Shown in pieces: positions 38,154 through 44,081 of a stretch of 44,081 nucleotides of DNA. The position numbers and the translations under genes are program-made. Origin of the DNA: Methylotenera sp. (GTDB taxonomy: Bacteria; Pseudomonadota; Gammaproteobacteria; Burkholderiales; Burkholderiaceae_C). The first letter of the stretch is position 1; the number at the start of each line of letters is the position of its first letter. The notes beneath the pieces were generated by a model. The model was not told the DNA's origin, searched no databases, and saw nothing but the letters and a program-made list of their open reading frames with translations. The stretch lies in NCBI GenBank assembly GCA_021738245.1, contig JAIPCJ010000016.1, positions 1-44,081 of the forward strand, given 5' to 3'.

Positions 38154-38957
38154 ATGAAGAAGTTTGCGCTTGCCGCCGTCGTCGCGGCCACCATCTCGGC
38201 TCTCGTGCCGGCTGTCGCAACCGCGCAGAACGTCGCCACCGTGAACGGCAAGCCCGTGCCCAAGGCGCGTGTCGAGCAGCTGATCCAGCAGGTCACCAAG
38301 AGCGGCCAGCAGCAGCGCTCGCCGGAGCTGGAAGCCCAGGTCAAGGACGAAGTCGTGCGTCGCGAGATCTTCATGCAGGAAGCCGAGAAGCGCGGCATCC
38401 CGCAAGGCAGCGACTACAAGGCCCAGATGGAACTGGCCCGCCAGATGCTGCTCATCCGCGGTCTGATGGAAGACTTCAAGGCCAAGAACCCGGTCAGCGA
38501 CGCCGAAGCCCAGGCCGAGTACGACAAGTTCAAGGCCGCCAACAGCGGCAGCGAGTACCGCGCCCGCCACATCCTGGTCGAGAAGGAAGAAGACGCCAAG
38601 GCGCTGATCGCCCAGATCAAGGCCGGCGCCAGCTTCGAGGAACTGGCCAAGAAGAACTCCAAGGACACCGGCTCTGCCGCCAACGGCGGTGACCTGGACT
38701 TCGCCAACCCGAACAACTTCGTGCCCGAGTTCAGCAAGGCCATGGTCGCCCTGCAAAAGGGTGAGATGACCCAGGAGCCGGTGAAGAGCCAGTTCGGCTA
38801 TCACATCATCAAGCTCGAAGACACCCGCCCGGCGCAGTTCCCGGCCTTTGACGACGTCAAGGCCCAGATCAAGCAGCGCATCGAGCAGCAGAAGATGGCC
38901 GACTTCCAGGAAAGCCTGATCAAGAAGGCCAAGACCGACTACACCTTTAGCAAGTAA
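38154..38957 (+). CDS. Periplasmic peptidyl-prolyl isomerase of the PpiC/parvulin type
   Basis: A 267-residue exported protein that folds outer-membrane or periplasmic proteins. It has a signal peptide (MKKFALAAVVAATISALVPA, cleavage near ATAQ at ~25), a SurA-like N-terminal helical domain (~28-130), a parvulin rotamase domain (YRARHILVEKEEDAKALIAQ through FGYHIIKLEDTRP, ~138-228) and a C-terminal charged helix. Length and layout match the PrsA/PpiC proteins of betaproteobacteria. There is no visible Shine-Dalgarno sequence. A three-hairpin repeat begins 3 bases after its stop codon, and a bidirectional terminator follows further on. Confidence 0.93.
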   Translation: MKKFALAAVVAATISALVPAVATAQNVATVNGKPVPKARVEQLIQQVTKSGQQQRSPELEAQVKDEVVRREIFMQEAEKRGIPQGSDYKAQMELARQMLLIRGLMEDFKAKNPVSDAEAQAEYDKFKAANSGSEYRARHILVEKEEDAKALIAQIKAGASFEELAKKNSKDTGSAANGGDLDFANPNNFVPEFSKAMVALQKGEMTQEPVKSQFGYHIIKLEDTRPAQFPAFDDVKAQIKQRIEQQKMADFQESLIKKAKTDYTFSK

Positions 38958-38960
38958 ATC

Positions 38961-39040
38961 GCCCACCCCCTACCGGCTTCGCCGGCCCCTCAAGGGGGCG
39001 CCCTCGTGTGCCCGGCAAAGCCGGATCACCGAGGGCCGCT
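38961..39040 (+). repeat. Dispersed three-hairpin 3'-UTR repeat, copy 2
   Basis: The element starts 3 bases after the ppiC stop and has the same order of parts as copy 1: CCCACCCCCT, hairpin CCGGC-TTC-GCCGG, hairpin CCCC-TCAA-GGGG, a short spacer, hairpin CCGGC-AAA-GCCGG, then GGCCGCT. Relative to copy 1 the first stem differs in bases but keeps pairing. A further hairpin (39049-39072, GCTGCCC/GGGCAGC) follows. Confidence 0.85.
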
Positions 39041-39081
39041 GGAGGGGCGGTGGCTGCCCGTTGGGCAGCACCTGTAAAGAC

Positions 39082-39115
39082 AAAAGCCCACTGGTTTTGC
39101 CAGTGGGCTTTTTGC
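39082..39115. terminator. Bidirectional terminator between ppiC and the ABC ATPase gene
   Basis: A perfect 13-bp stem (AAAAGCCCACTGG 39082-39094 with 39100-39112) and a TTTTG loop, followed by T-rich sequence on the plus strand and by a T-run on the minus strand. It can end both convergent genes. Confidence 0.92.
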
Positions 39116-39142
39116 TTCTCAGGCTGCTTTCATGGCTGCCTT

Positions 39143-39814
39143 TCAGGCGGCGAGGCGGCCGGCTTCGATGCGCAGCTGGCGCTCGCAGCGCGCCGCGATC
39201 TCGCGGTCGTGGGTGACGAGCACCAGGGTCGTGCCGGCTTCGCGGTTGAGTTCGAACATCAGCGCCATGACCGCCGCGCCGGTGGCGAAGTCCAGGCTGC
39301 CCGTGGGTTCGTCAGCCAGCAGCAGTGCGGGGCGCTGCACGAAGGCCCGCGCGAGCGCCACCCGCTGCTGCTCGCCGCCTGACAGCACGCGCGGGTAGTG
39401 GCCCAGGCGCTCGCCCAGGCCCACGCGGGCCAGCATGGCGGCCGCCTGGTCGCGGGCCTCACGCTCGCCGCGCAGTTCGAGCGGCAGCATCACGTTCTCG
39501 AGCGCGGTGAGATTGGGCAACAACTGAAAGCTCTGGAACACGAAACCGAGCTCCCGCGCCCGCACCGCGGCCCGCTGGTCTTCATCGAGCGTGAACAGGT
39601 CCTGACCCCGCAGCCTGACGGTGCCGCTGCTGGGCGTGTCCAGGCCCGCGAGGATGGCCAGCAGCGTGCTCTTGCCCGACCCCGAGGCGCCCACGATCGC
39701 GACGGATTCCCGGGTCGAGAGGTCAAAGCTGATGTCATGCAGAATCGTCAGCTCGCCGGTCGCGTCACGCACGCGCTTGGTGATCTGGTCAACTTGAACA
39801 AGGACTTCGGGCAT
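39143..39814 (-). CDS. ybbA: ABC transporter ATPase, YbbA/LolD-like
   Basis: A 223-residue ATPase. Walker [10 protein letters not shown] is at 42-50, the Q-loop [10 protein letters not shown] at 91-100, the signature [14 protein letters not shown] at 144-157, Walker [13 protein letters not shown] at 164-175 and the switch His in LVLVTHD. It belongs to the LolD/MacB group that drives lipoprotein or peptide export. The E. coli homologue YbbA is encoded next to tesA, as here, and works with the YbbP permease. No permease gene lies in this window. The start codon at 39814 overlaps the divergent esterase start (CATG). The frame is open upstream to 39958 but without similarity. Confidence 0.92.
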   Translation of the reverse strand: MPEVLVQVDQITKRVRDATGELTILHDISFDLSTRESVAIVGASGSGKSTLLAILAGLDTPSSGTVRLRGQDLFTLDEDQRAAVRARELGFVFQSFQLLPNLTALENVMLPLELRGEREARDQAAAMLARVGLGERLGHYPRVLSGGEQQRVALARAFVQRPALLLADEPTGSLDFATGAAVMALMFELNREAGTTLVLVTHDREIAARCERQLRIEAGRLAA

Positions 39815-40460
39815 GTCGGGACTGCGTCGGCGGGCAATGGTGGCGCACTGTAGCGTGGGCCTGCTGGCCGGCTGGTCGTCAGGGGTCTTGGCGGCCGCCG
39901 TCGAGGCGCCCGTCATCCTGGTCGTGGGGGACAGCCTGTCTGCCGAGTACGGACTCAAGAGCGGCGACGGCTGGGTCGCGCTGCTGCAAAGGCGCCTGGC
40001 CGAGCAGAAGAAGGCTCATCGCGTGGTCAACGCCAGCATCAGCGGCGACACCACGGCAGGCGGCCGCAGCCGCCTGCCTGCCGCCCTGCGCACGCACAAG
40101 CCGGCCATCGTGATCCTGGAACTCGGCGGCAATGACGCGCTGCGCGGCCTGCCGCTGGCCACCACGCGCGACAATCTGCTCGCCATGGCACGCGCCGCGC
40201 AGGCCGCGGGCGCCAAGGTCATCGTGGTGGGCATGCAGGTGCCCCCCAACTACGGCAGCGCCTATGCGCGCGATTTCGAGAACGTCTTCGGTGACGTGGC
40301 CCGCCAGGCCAAGGCAGGGCTGGTGCCCTTCCTGCTGAAGGGCGTGGCCGACCGGGCGGATGCCATGGAATGGTTCCAGCCCGACCGCATCCATCCGCTG
40401 GCCAAGGCGCATCCGCAGATGCTGGACAACGTCTGGCCGGCGCTCAAGCCTTTGCTCTGA
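39813..40460 (+). CDS. tesA: GDSL-type esterase/lysophospholipase (TesA-like)
   Basis: A 215-residue SGNH hydrolase of the TesA/arylesterase family that cleaves esters or thioesters. The nucleophile Ser41 is in VVGDSLSAEYGL, the block III motif GGND at 105-108 and the DxxH block at Asp191/His194 (FQPDRIHP). A hydrophobic N-terminus with AHCSVGLLAGWSSGVLAAA suggests export to the periplasm, as for E. coli TesA; a second ATG at codon 9 is a possible start. It is divergent from the YbbA-like ATPase with overlapping start codons, a conserved neighbour pairing. Confidence 0.93.
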   Translation: MSGLRRRAMVAHCSVGLLAGWSSGVLAAAVEAPVILVVGDSLSAEYGLKSGDGWVALLQRRLAEQKKAHRVVNASISGDTTAGGRSRLPAALRTHKPAIVILELGGNDALRGLPLATTRDNLLAMARAAQAAGAKVIVVGMQVPPNYGSAYARDFENVFGDVARQAKAGLVPFLLKGVADRADAMEWFQPDRIHPLAKAHPQMLDNVWPALKPLL

Positions 40461-40475
40461 AGCCCCGGCGGTCGC

Positions 40476-42527
40476 TCAACGCTCTTGCTGCTTGGGGTCG
40501 CGCGGGCGGTCGCCGCGGGTCGGCACGCCGTCCTGACGGCCGCGCTGCGGGCCCTCGTCACGCGGCTGGGCGCGGGGCTGAACCTGCGGCTGCGGCTGCA
40601 TGGCCGGCGCACGAGGCACCTCGATCTGGCGCTGCGGCTCGGGCTGCGGTGCCCGGCGCTGGGCCTCCTCACGGCGCTGCTGCTCTTCGCGGCGCTGCTG
40701 CATCTCGCGCTGAAGTTGCATGTCGCGCTGCTGCTCCATGTCGCGACGCTGCTGCATCTCGCGTTGCTGCTGCATGTCCCGCTGCTGCTGCATCTCACGC
40801 TGTTGCTGCTGCTCGCGCTGCTGCTCCATGTCCCGGCGCTGTTGCAACTCGCGCTGCTGCTGGGCCTCGCGCTGCTGTTGCAGGTCGCGTTGCTGTTGCA
40901 TGTCGCGTTGCTGCTGGTCGCGTTGCGGCTGCTGCTGCACACGCCACGGCATGTTGTCCCCGGTGCGCGGCGCTGGCTCCTGGGTGCTGCGAGCCGGCAG
41001 GCCAGGCGGTGGCTGGACCGCGGGCAGGGGCACCGTGCTGGTCGTGGCAGGCGGCAGTTGCGCTGGCATCTCGGGGCCCCTGGCATCACGGCGCACGGGC
41101 ACTTGGCCATCACTGCGCCAGCCCATGTTGCCGTCGGGGGTGCGCGGCACGCGGCGCTGAGGCTCGGCCTCCACGGCACGCGTCGGCAGGGTGGGCAGCA
41201 CGGCAGCCAGGTCGCCGCGGCCCGGGGCCACCGGCAGCGGGCGCACCCAGCCGGGATCGGGCTTGCGGTCGGGGCCGCGCACCGGCAGCGGCTGGATGCC
41301 CGCCCCCGGTGCAGGCAAGACGCTCACCGCCGCCGGCACATCGCGGTAGCGATGCGGGCGCTGCACGGTGACGGGGTCCCGCACGTCACGGGGGTCGTTG
41401 ATGCGAGTCACGTAGCGTGGCGTATGGCGGTACGCCGGCATGTACACCTCGCGCGGCGCCAGCGGGTACCAGCCGAAGCGCGGCGGCGGCGGGCGGTTGC
41501 CGATGGTGATATTGACGCTGACCGAGGTCCCGCCGCCCACCCAGCCCACCAGGGCCGGCGCATACACCGGGCGATGCACATAGGGCCCGGGCGACCAGCA
41601 CCAGCGCCCGCCCCAGCTGACCCAGCGGCCGTAGTGGAAAGGCGCAAAGCCCCAGGGCGCATCGTCCACCCAGGTCCAGCCCCAGTGGCGCGACCACACC
41701 CAGCGGCCGTAGCGGTAAGGCGCCCAGTCGGCCACGACGATGGTGGTCGGGATCCACACCGGGCCATAGTCAGGCGCGGTCTCCCAGCGGCCATAACGGT
41801 CGAGGTCTTCGGCGCCGGTCATCTCGGGCGACACATAGCGTGCCACCGGCCGGTCGCCCTCCTCGCGGCTCTCGGCCAGCACCCAGTCGCCGAAGCCGTC
41901 GCTGTACAGCGGGCCACGCTCGGCGCGCGGGCTGTCGGGCCACCAGAGCTCGACCTGCTCGCCGGTGCCCATCGACACCGGCATGGCGCCGCGGGCCCAG
42001 TCAAAGCGCATGCGGCCTTGCCAGACGTAGACCTTGGTGCCGCGGTCCAGTTGCTCGACGCGGTAGAGCCCTTCCCGCTCCGGCTGGGCCGTGCCCTCGC
42101 GGGTGCGCAACCGGGTCTCGGCGGCGTTCTCGGCCGTGCGCAGGCGCACCGCCACGTCGCCACGGTCCAGCTGCAGCAGTGTGCGGTCTTCGTCGAGCTG
42201 GCTCAGTTCGAGGTCGCTGCGCTCGTCCAGCCAGATGGTGGTGGAGCCGGCGCGCAGGCTCACGCGGGCGCGGTCGTCGGTCCGCAGGCGGTCGCCTTCG
42301 GCCACGGTCTGGTTGCGCGTGATGCGCACCCACTCGCGCGTGTCATGGTCGAACAGCCAGGCGTCGCCGACCACATTCACCACCCGCGCCGCCCGGGTGG
42401 GCGGGTCGCGGTCGCCGTCCTGCGCCTTGGCGCCGGGGGCGATGGCCACCAGCAGCGTCAAGGCGAGCACACGCCAGGCGCGGCGGTTGAGGACGAGCTT
42501 GGGAGCTGAGGCGGCGGTCGAGGCCAT
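40476..42527 (-). CDS. FecR-like/DUF6600 secreted protein with YGRW repeats and a Gln/Arg-rich tail
   Basis: A 683-residue exported protein. A signal peptide (VLALTLLVAIAPGAKAQ, ~20-36) is followed by a FecR-like beta domain (~48-195, DAWLFDHDTREWVRITRNQ...LRTDDRARVSLRAGSTTIWLDERSDLELSQ). A Trp/Tyr-rich region (~243-313) has YGRW three times (245-248, 273-276, 299-302), as in the DUF6600/YXWGXW family. A Pro-rich region (~400-525) and a Gln/Arg repeat of ~96 residues (530-626) precede a Pro/Arg tail. GGAGGAAC precedes the ATG at 42527. The role is unknown; FecR-type domains sense or organise envelope components. It is convergent with tesA. Confidence 0.87.
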   Translation of the reverse strand: MASTAASAPKLVLNRRAWRVLALTLLVAIAPGAKAQDGDRDPPTRAARVVNVVGDAWLFDHDTREWVRITRNQTVAEGDRLRTDDRARVSLRAGSTTIWLDERSDLELSQLDEDRTLLQLDRGDVAVRLRTAENAAETRLRTREGTAQPEREGLYRVEQLDRGTKVYVWQGRMRFDWARGAMPVSMGTGEQVELWWPDSPRAERGPLYSDGFGDWVLAESREEGDRPVARYVSPEMTGAEDLDRYGRWETAPDYGPVWIPTTIVVADWAPYRYGRWVWSRHWGWTWVDDAPWGFAPFHYGRWVSWGGRWCWSPGPYVHRPVYAPALVGWVGGGTSVSVNITIGNRPPPPRFGWYPLAPREVYMPAYRHTPRYVTRINDPRDVRDPVTVQRPHRYRDVPAAVSVLPAPGAGIQPLPVRGPDRKPDPGWVRPLPVAPGRGDLAAVLPTLPTRAVEAEPQRRVPRTPDGNMGWRSDGQVPVRRDARGPEMPAQLPPATTSTVPLPAVQPPPGLPARSTQEPAPRTGDNMPWRVQQQPQRDQQQRDMQQQRDLQQQREAQQQRELQQRRDMEQQREQQQQREMQQQRDMQQQREMQQRRDMEQQRDMQLQREMQQRREEQQRREEAQRRAPQPEPQRQIEVPRAPAMQPQPQVQPRAQPRDEGPQRGRQDGVPTRGDRPRDPKQQER
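40650..40940 (-). repeat. Coding repeat: Gln/Arg-rich low-complexity tract
   Basis: This covers residues 530-626 of the FecR-like/DUF6600 protein. The protein repeats a ~7-residue unit, QQQRDMQ and variants (RDL, REA, REL, REM, RRDME), about a dozen times. On the plus strand it reads as CTGCTG-type triplets, which gives a false Leu-rich open frame. Alleles with different unit numbers would be expected. Confidence 0.88.
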
Positions 42528-42619
42528 GGCGTGTTCCTCCTGTTATGGGCACGCAACGCGCCAGCCCCCGATCAGGTGCACAGCGCTTACAAAGGTTGCA
42601 ATCGAGCCAACGGCCGCGG

Positions 42620-43159
42620 TCAATCGTCGTCGGCGTTGGGGTCGAGTTCAGGGAACAGCACCGAGGTGTAACCGAAGCGGGTGAAGTCCTTCACCCGCAT
42701 GGGATAGAGGATGCCGTCGAGATGGTCGCATTCGTGCTGCACGACACGGGCATGAAAGCCGTCGGCAATGCGGTCGATCGGCTGGCCGTCGGCATCGAAG
42801 CCGGTGTAGCGGATGCGCTCATGCCGCGACACCACGCCACGCAGCCCCGGCACCGAGAGGCAACCTTCCCAGCCCTCGGTCTGCCCGCCGTCCAGCACTT
42901 CGATGACGGGGTTGATGAGCACCGTGGGCGGCACCGGCGGCGCCTCGGGGTAGCGCACGTTTTTGGTGTAGCCGAAGATCACGAGCCGCAGGTCCACACC
43001 GATCTGCGGTGCGGCCAGCCCCGCACCGTTGGCGGCGGCCATGGTCTCGAACATGTCGGCAATCAGCGCCTTCAGGGCCGGCGTGCCGAACTCGGTGACC
43101 GGCCGGGCCACCCGCAGCAGGCGCGGGTCGCCCATCTTCAGAATCTCGTGAACGGCCAA
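42620..43159 (-). CDS. def: Peptide deformylase
   Basis: A 179-residue metalloenzyme that removes the formyl group from new N-termini. The three diagnostic motifs are intact: [10 protein letters not shown] (45-54), EGCLSVPG (98-105, with metal-ligand Cys100) and QHECDHLDG (141-149, with His142, Glu143 and His146). The start is TTG at 43159, fixed by a strong AAGGAGG six bases away and by the conserved [15 protein letters not shown]. The C-terminal tail is acidic. It precedes the FecR-like gene by 92 bases on the same strand. It is divergent from the metallo-hydrolase gene, with a 46-base gap. Confidence 0.97.
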   Translation of the reverse strand: MAVHEILKMGDPRLLRVARPVTEFGTPALKALIADMFETMAAANGAGLAAPQIGVDLRLVIFGYTKNVRYPEAPPVPPTVLINPVIEVLDGGQTEGWEGCLSVPGLRGVVSRHERIRYTGFDADGQPIDRIADGFHARVVQHECDHLDGILYPMRVKDFTRFGYTSVLFPELDPNADDD

Positions 43160-43205
43160 GCGGGCCTCCTTCGGCTATCGTGCCGGCCATTCTAGAAACC
43201 CCGCC

Positions 43206-44081
43206 ATGCCCGCTCCCCTGCCCGACTTTCTCGAAGACCTCGGCCACGGCGTCTACGCCATCGACACCGGCTTCCAGCGCCCACGCTTCGACGCGGCCTA
43301 TCTGGTCGTCGAGGCGGGCCGCGCCGCCTTCATCGACACCGGCACCAACCACGCGATTCCGCGCCTGCTCGCGGCGCTGGACGCCCTGGGCCTGGGTCGC
43401 GACGCGGTGGACTGGGTCATCCCCACCCATGTGCACCTGGACCATGCCGGCGGCGTGGGCCTGCTGATGGACGCCCTCCCCCGCGCCCGCGCGCTGGTGC
43501 ATCCGCGCGGCCTGCGGCACATGGTCGACCCCAAGGTGCTGTGGCTGGGCGCCCTGACCGTGTACGGCGAAGCGGAGATGCAGCGCAGCTACGGCAAGCT
43601 GGTGCCCGTGCCGGCCGAGCGCGCCGAGGCCAGCCATGACGGCCAGGTCATCTCGCTGGCCGGGCGCCCGCTGCTGCTGATCGACGCCCCCGGCCATGCA
43701 CGACATCACCACGCCATCTGGGACCAGGCCAGCCGCGGCTGGTTCACGGGGGACACCTTCGGGCTCTCCTACCGCGAGTTCGACGTGGACGGCAGGCCCT
43801 GGGCGCTGCCGACCACGACGCCGGTGCAGTTCGAGCCCGAGCCGCTGAAGGCCAGCATCCGCCGCATGCTCGGCTTCGAGCCGCTGCGCATGTACCTCAC
43901 CCACTACGGGGCCGTCGGTCAGTCACTGGCCGAGGTGCAGCAGCTCGCGGGTGAGCTGCTGCACCAGATCGATGAAGTCAGCGCGCTGGCTTTGACCCTG
44001 CGCGACGCCCCAGACCGCCACCCCCGGCTCAAGGCCGAGCTGATGGCGCGCTGGCAGGCGGCGCTGCGTGACCGCGGCTGG
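43206..44081 (+). CDS. Metallo-beta-lactamase-fold hydrolase, 5' part
   Basis: 292 codons are visible and the frame is open to the window edge, so the C-terminus is missing. The N-terminal half has HVHLDHAGG (75-83), the zinc-binding HxHxDH signature, then a later His in DAPGHARHHHAIWD and Asp in GWFTGDTFGLSYREF. These are the expected metal ligands of the MBL fold. Relatives are annotated as glyoxalase II-like or generic MBL hydrolases; the substrate is unknown. A GFQRPRFDAAYLVVEAGRAAFID start and a C-terminal helical region (~230-292) are typical of this subgroup. It is divergent from def. Confidence 0.92.
   Translation, partial: MPAPLPDFLEDLGHGVYAIDTGFQRPRFDAAYLVVEAGRAAFIDTGTNHAIPRLLAALDALGLGRDAVDWVIPTHVHLDHAGGVGLLMDALPRARALVHPRGLRHMVDPKVLWLGALTVYGEAEMQRSYGKLVPVPAERAEASHDGQVISLAGRPLLLIDAPGHARHHHAIWDQASRGWFTGDTFGLSYREFDVDGRPWALPTTTPVQFEPEPLKASIRRMLGFEPLRMYLTHYGAVGQSLAEVQQLAGELLHQIDEVSALALTLRDAPDRHPRLKAELMARWQAALRDRGW

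Noticed and set aside
40485-42509. A 674-residue plus-strand open frame rich in Leu and His opposite the FecR-like gene
   Set aside because: It is the antisense reading of the Gln/Arg repeat and GC-rich coding sequence. The true gene has a signal peptide, FecR domain and a good ribosome-binding site; the shadow has none.

Overview
The window is about 44 kb of GC-rich (roughly two thirds G+C), densely coding bacterial chromosome. Gene content points to a betaproteobacterium of the order Burkholderiales, perhaps a Leptothrix/Rubrivivax/Roseateles-type lineage. Indications are the sigma–DUF3619–DUF3106–RDD cluster, the nadE–PII pair, the selO–msrB–yciB–bolA–ppiC string, the order acyl-CoA ligase–livKHMGF and an intergenic repeat family. 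The genus is inference. There is no phage, insertion sequence or CRISPR array; the content is housekeeping with several accessory signalling genes.

Layout. 1-2049 (+): the end of a uroporphyrinogen-III methyltransferase, a 7Fe-8S ferredoxin and a ferredoxin-NADP reductase. 2092-7017 (-): a 1641-residue TPR protein with a C39-like papain-fold domain inserted near residues 303-445. 7085-9394 (+): a TPP riboswitch followed by a TonB-dependent outer-membrane receptor, so the receptor is probably for thiamine or a precursor. 9431-9687: two identical tRNA-Asn genes and a strong terminator. 9712-10053: phnA-like gene. 10147-13754 (-): ilvB-ilvN-ilvC, making branched-chain amino acids. 13982-16766 (+): a tightly overlapping operon of ECF sigma factor, DUF3619, DUF3106, RDD and diacylglycerol kinase. 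16774-18812 (-): nadE and a PII protein. 18811-20001 (+): FemAB/GNAT-like protein. 20071-22929: soluble pyrophosphatase and, divergently, a membrane H+-pyrophosphatase. 23030-23866: J-domain protein.

23882-27549 (-) is a signalling module: an ECF-like sigma factor, a Ser/Thr kinase with a TPR-type sensor and a small Cys-rich protein. 27704-28216 is a degenerate GGDEF protein. 28217-35139 (-) is an uptake and activation operon: acyl-CoA ligase, periplasmic binding protein, two permeases and two ATPases. 35274-38957 (+): selO-msrB-yciB-bolA, a terminator, then a periplasmic PpiC-type isomerase. 39143-40460: a divergent ABC ATPase (YbbA-like) and a TesA-like esterase. 40476-43159 (-): a FecR/DUF6600 envelope protein with a long Gln/Arg repeat, and a peptide deformylase. 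43206-end (+): a metallo-beta-lactamase-fold hydrolase cut by the window edge.

The most interesting items are the riboswitch-controlled receptor, the TPR/C39 giant protein, a three-hairpin 3'-UTR repeat present twice with compensatory changes, the sigma/kinase module (whose sigma factor lacks the usual acidic residues in region 2.2), the overlapping sigma–DUF3619–DUF3106 operon, and a LivF ATPase with arginine for the Walker A lysine. No intergenic stretch exceeds 300 bases.
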